A stretch of DNA of 64,000 nucleotides, taken from Xiphophorus maculatus (taxonomy: Eukaryota; Chordata; Actinopteri; Cyprinodontiformes; Poeciliidae). Numbering within the stretch: position 1 is the stretch's first letter; the number at the start of each line of letters is the position of its first letter. The notes under the pieces were generated by a model. The model saw nothing but the letters and a program-made list of their open reading frames with translations, was not told the origin of the DNA and searched no databases. The DNA lies in the NCBI RefSeq assembly GCF_002775205.1, contig NC_036447.1, positions 27,092,245 to 27,156,244 of the forward strand, written 5' to 3'. Both the position numbers and the translations under genes were made by a program. Below, piece after piece: positions 62,011 through 64,000 of the stretch.

Positions 62011-63029
62011 AGACATTCAGTCCATCTTGGCCATGCCTCCAAATATTGAGCAAAGTCAGAGCAAGAGAAACGTGTAAGACATTTTACTGCTGTTAAGCAT
62101 TTTGACTCCGCACTACAGTATGGGATGATTGTTTACAGCGCACGCAATTTTCTGTAAGCTAATTAGCATAGCATCCTATGAAGGAAGCTATGCTAATTTC
62201 CAGACCCTCTGTACAAAGAGAAGCGTAGAACAAGGGGCTGCTTTTTACCAGGCTACTGTTAAACCTGATGGATAAAAATGTGGCCAAGAAATGTCTTTGC
62301 ATGCTTTTATGGTTAAACTCTGTATGGCTCTGGTTAATATCTGTTTGTCAAATGTTTTGCTGTTGCCCATCTACAGATTTAGATGAGGAAAATATGGATT
62401 AAAATGTGTTTCAAGTGCAGCTCTCACAGCAGTTAAACACTGATTACAGCAATTATCACTCCAGAGAGGATAAAACTAAACATGATAAAAAAAATGTTTT
62501 TAAAAACTCGTGAAAAATCAAAAGTTCTTAGCACTCTTGCTTCCTCACATGCTTACTTTGACACCATCCTGCAGCAGGAACAACAAAGTCACAAAAAATT
62601 CTGCGAATGGAGGAGCGTAGTCCACACGCAGCGACACACAGATGATAATAGGCTATGAGATACTGTAGCTTTGCTGACAGAGAGTAAGCATTTGGGAAAG
62701 CAATAGAGAAACTGTGAGAATAGGAACAAACAATTCTTCAAGGTCAGGTCTCCTCACACACCAACACACTCCCCCACACGCATTCTGTTGGAGAAGAATC
62801 CAATTCTCCGCAGAATGAACTTTTGCCAAGGTGGTCTCCAGAGGACGGTGGGGGTCTCAGGCCTCTGGCCATGAGATAATCACATTCAGAGAGCGACCTC
62901 TGGTGTCCATGTCATCAATTCCTTGAAGGAAGTACATCTTCCAGGCTTTGTTTTCTTTTTTCAGATTTAATAATAATAATAAAGTGGCCCATGTGGCCTT
63001 GACAGCTGTTAATATTCTATATCGATTTA

Positions 63030-63275
63030 GATGGACTTGGTGCTGCGGAGTTGCCCTGCAGCATGACAGTCCTGGATTCCGACTGCTGCTGCATGGAGTT
63101 TGCACATTCTTCTTCTGAATGCCTGGATTCCTTCCAGCTACAGCAGCTTCGCCCCAATAGTCCAAAAATGTAGATTTAATTGGCTCCTGCAAACCGACCC
63201 AGAGGAGTGCATTGTTGTTTGTCCCTGTGTGTCTCTGGGTTGCCTTGTAATAAACTGGCAGATATTGTCTAGAGT
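63030..63275 (+). mobile_element. Degenerate fish SINE/LINE-tail segment
   Basis: GCATGGAGTTTGCACATTCT, AGTCCAAAAATGTAGATTTA, ATTGGCTCCTGCAAACC and TGTGTCTCTGGGTTGCC occur in the order of a very common teleost retroelement segment. Heavily mutated. The 180-codon minus frame over it is an artefact. Confidence 0.6.
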
Positions 63276-63380
63276 CATTACATGCTAAAAATGTAGCATA
63301 CGTGTTTATGTCTCTAAGTTCTGATGATTGTGGCTTCGAAGTAATAAAAATCCAACATTCGGTTTCTGAGAAAATATTGC

Positions 63381-63955
63381 TTAAAGGTACTTGCAGCATT
63401 ATGAAAAACTGACTTTTTATAGGTTTGTGTCATGTGATCATTTTATTCCTTCATCAAAACCACACCTGGAGTGCAGCCTTGATTCTTTCATGCATGTTTA
63501 AAAAAAAAATCCTTAAATCTCCATGGCAACCATTTAGCTGTGCAAAACACCTGGGTGGACCTAGCTCTGCCTCTGAGGCACCTCTCCTCCTCTCTAAGCT
63601 TCTGAGCTTTTGAATTACAGAGCAGCCGTCCCCAGCGACTTTCTCACTCAGCTCCTTCAGACTAGCCAGCAGCAATTAGCAAACACCTGAAGGAACTACA
63701 CATCTACTGAGGTCATTGTACGAGCTGCTTCTCAGTTCAATGCCGGTGAAAATGTTGTTAAAGGGTTAATAGAGGAGCCATGTTGTGATGACTTCCTGAA
63801 GGTCAGTGTCAGAGATAGCAAGAGCGTCTTAAAGGAACAGTGGCCAAATTTCAAGGTGTTAAAGATCGCAATCAAATTTCTATTAAATCATATTAGATAT
63901 ATAAAGCATTTCTATAATAACTGAAGATAACATAGTTACTTGCAATGATTTTTTT
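63381..63955 (+). mobile_element. MITE family member, copy F
   Basis: Starts TTAAAGGTACTTGCAGCATT; the core contains CTCCATGGCAACCATTTAG and CTTCAGACTAGCCAGCAGCA. The 3' terminus is degraded near the window edge. Confidence 0.72.
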
Positions 63956-64000
63956 TAATACAGGAATGTTTTAAAGCTAATTAAAACTATGCCCATGTAC

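Larger units (their letters stand above)
59650..64000. other. Putative first intron or flank to the right window edge
   Basis: No supportable exon. Holds an (AAT)n array, a truncated and a nearly complete MITE copy, the partner of the 26740 repeat, a degenerate SINE/LINE-type segment, and a 12-bp inverted repeat AATTAGCATAGC near 62160-62200. Confidence 0.5.

Noticed and set aside
62857..63399. 180-codon minus frame, the second longest open frame in the window
   Set aside because: Lies over a degenerate SINE/LINE-type segment in antisense; no protein similarity recognised.

Overview
This is a vertebrate, almost certainly ray-finned (teleost) genomic window. The evidence is split genes with canonical vertebrate exon phases, dense microsatellites, and many copies of teleost-style dispersed repeats: MITEs, a tRNA-derived SINE, LINE tails and a Tc1-type terminal repeat. 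No bacterial, viral or CRISPR features are visible. Three protein-coding genes can be assembled exon by exon from the sequence, and each closes into one reading frame.

Region by region. (1) About 1-2360 lies beyond the 3' end of rac2 and has no gene I can support; a GC-richer, non-repetitive block at about 640-960 may be a conserved element. (2) 3005-14721, minus strand: rac2, six coding exons, 192 aa, with a 5.9-kb first intron full of repeats and microsatellites. (3) 14722-18414: a 3.7-kb head-to-head spacer between rac2 and cyth4, probably holding both promoters. (4) 18415-30118, plus strand: cyth4, 13 coding exons, 394 aa, including one intron with a GC donor. (5) About 30950-32240: convergent spacer. 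(6) 33857-41835, minus strand: fam83f, five coding exons, 510 aa, ending in a 47-nt exon that supplies a CaaX box. (7) About 42000-58100: gene-poor DNA rich in repeats (a MITE family, a (CA)n tract, a 236-bp hairpin built on a Tc1-like terminal repeat, a THAP-like remnant, a LINE 3' remnant) with several unique blocks that could be distal enhancers. (8) About 58200-59650: a GC/CpG-rich block ending at a good splice donor, a plausible promoter plus first exon of an unidentified plus-strand gene running off the right edge. (9) 59650-64000: its putative first intron, with more repeats.

How the genes relate. Rac2 is the haematopoietic Rac GTPase, and cytohesin-4 is a leukocyte-enriched ARF exchange factor. 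In human, RAC2 and CYTH4 are also divergent neighbours on chromosome 22q, so this pair looks like a conserved leukocyte block with a shared upstream region. PU.1/ETS- and RUNX-like sites sit in that spacer. FAM83F, a CK1-anchoring DUF1669 protein, is on the same human arm but not adjacent, so its position directly 3' of cyth4 reflects a rearrangement.

I found no convincing undescribed biological system. The most unusual items are the large hairpin around paired Tc1-like ends, the GC-AG intron at the cytohesin di/triglycine position, and the tiny CaaX exon of fam83f with a possible intron-retention alternative. All searches and alignments mentioned are suggestions; none was run.
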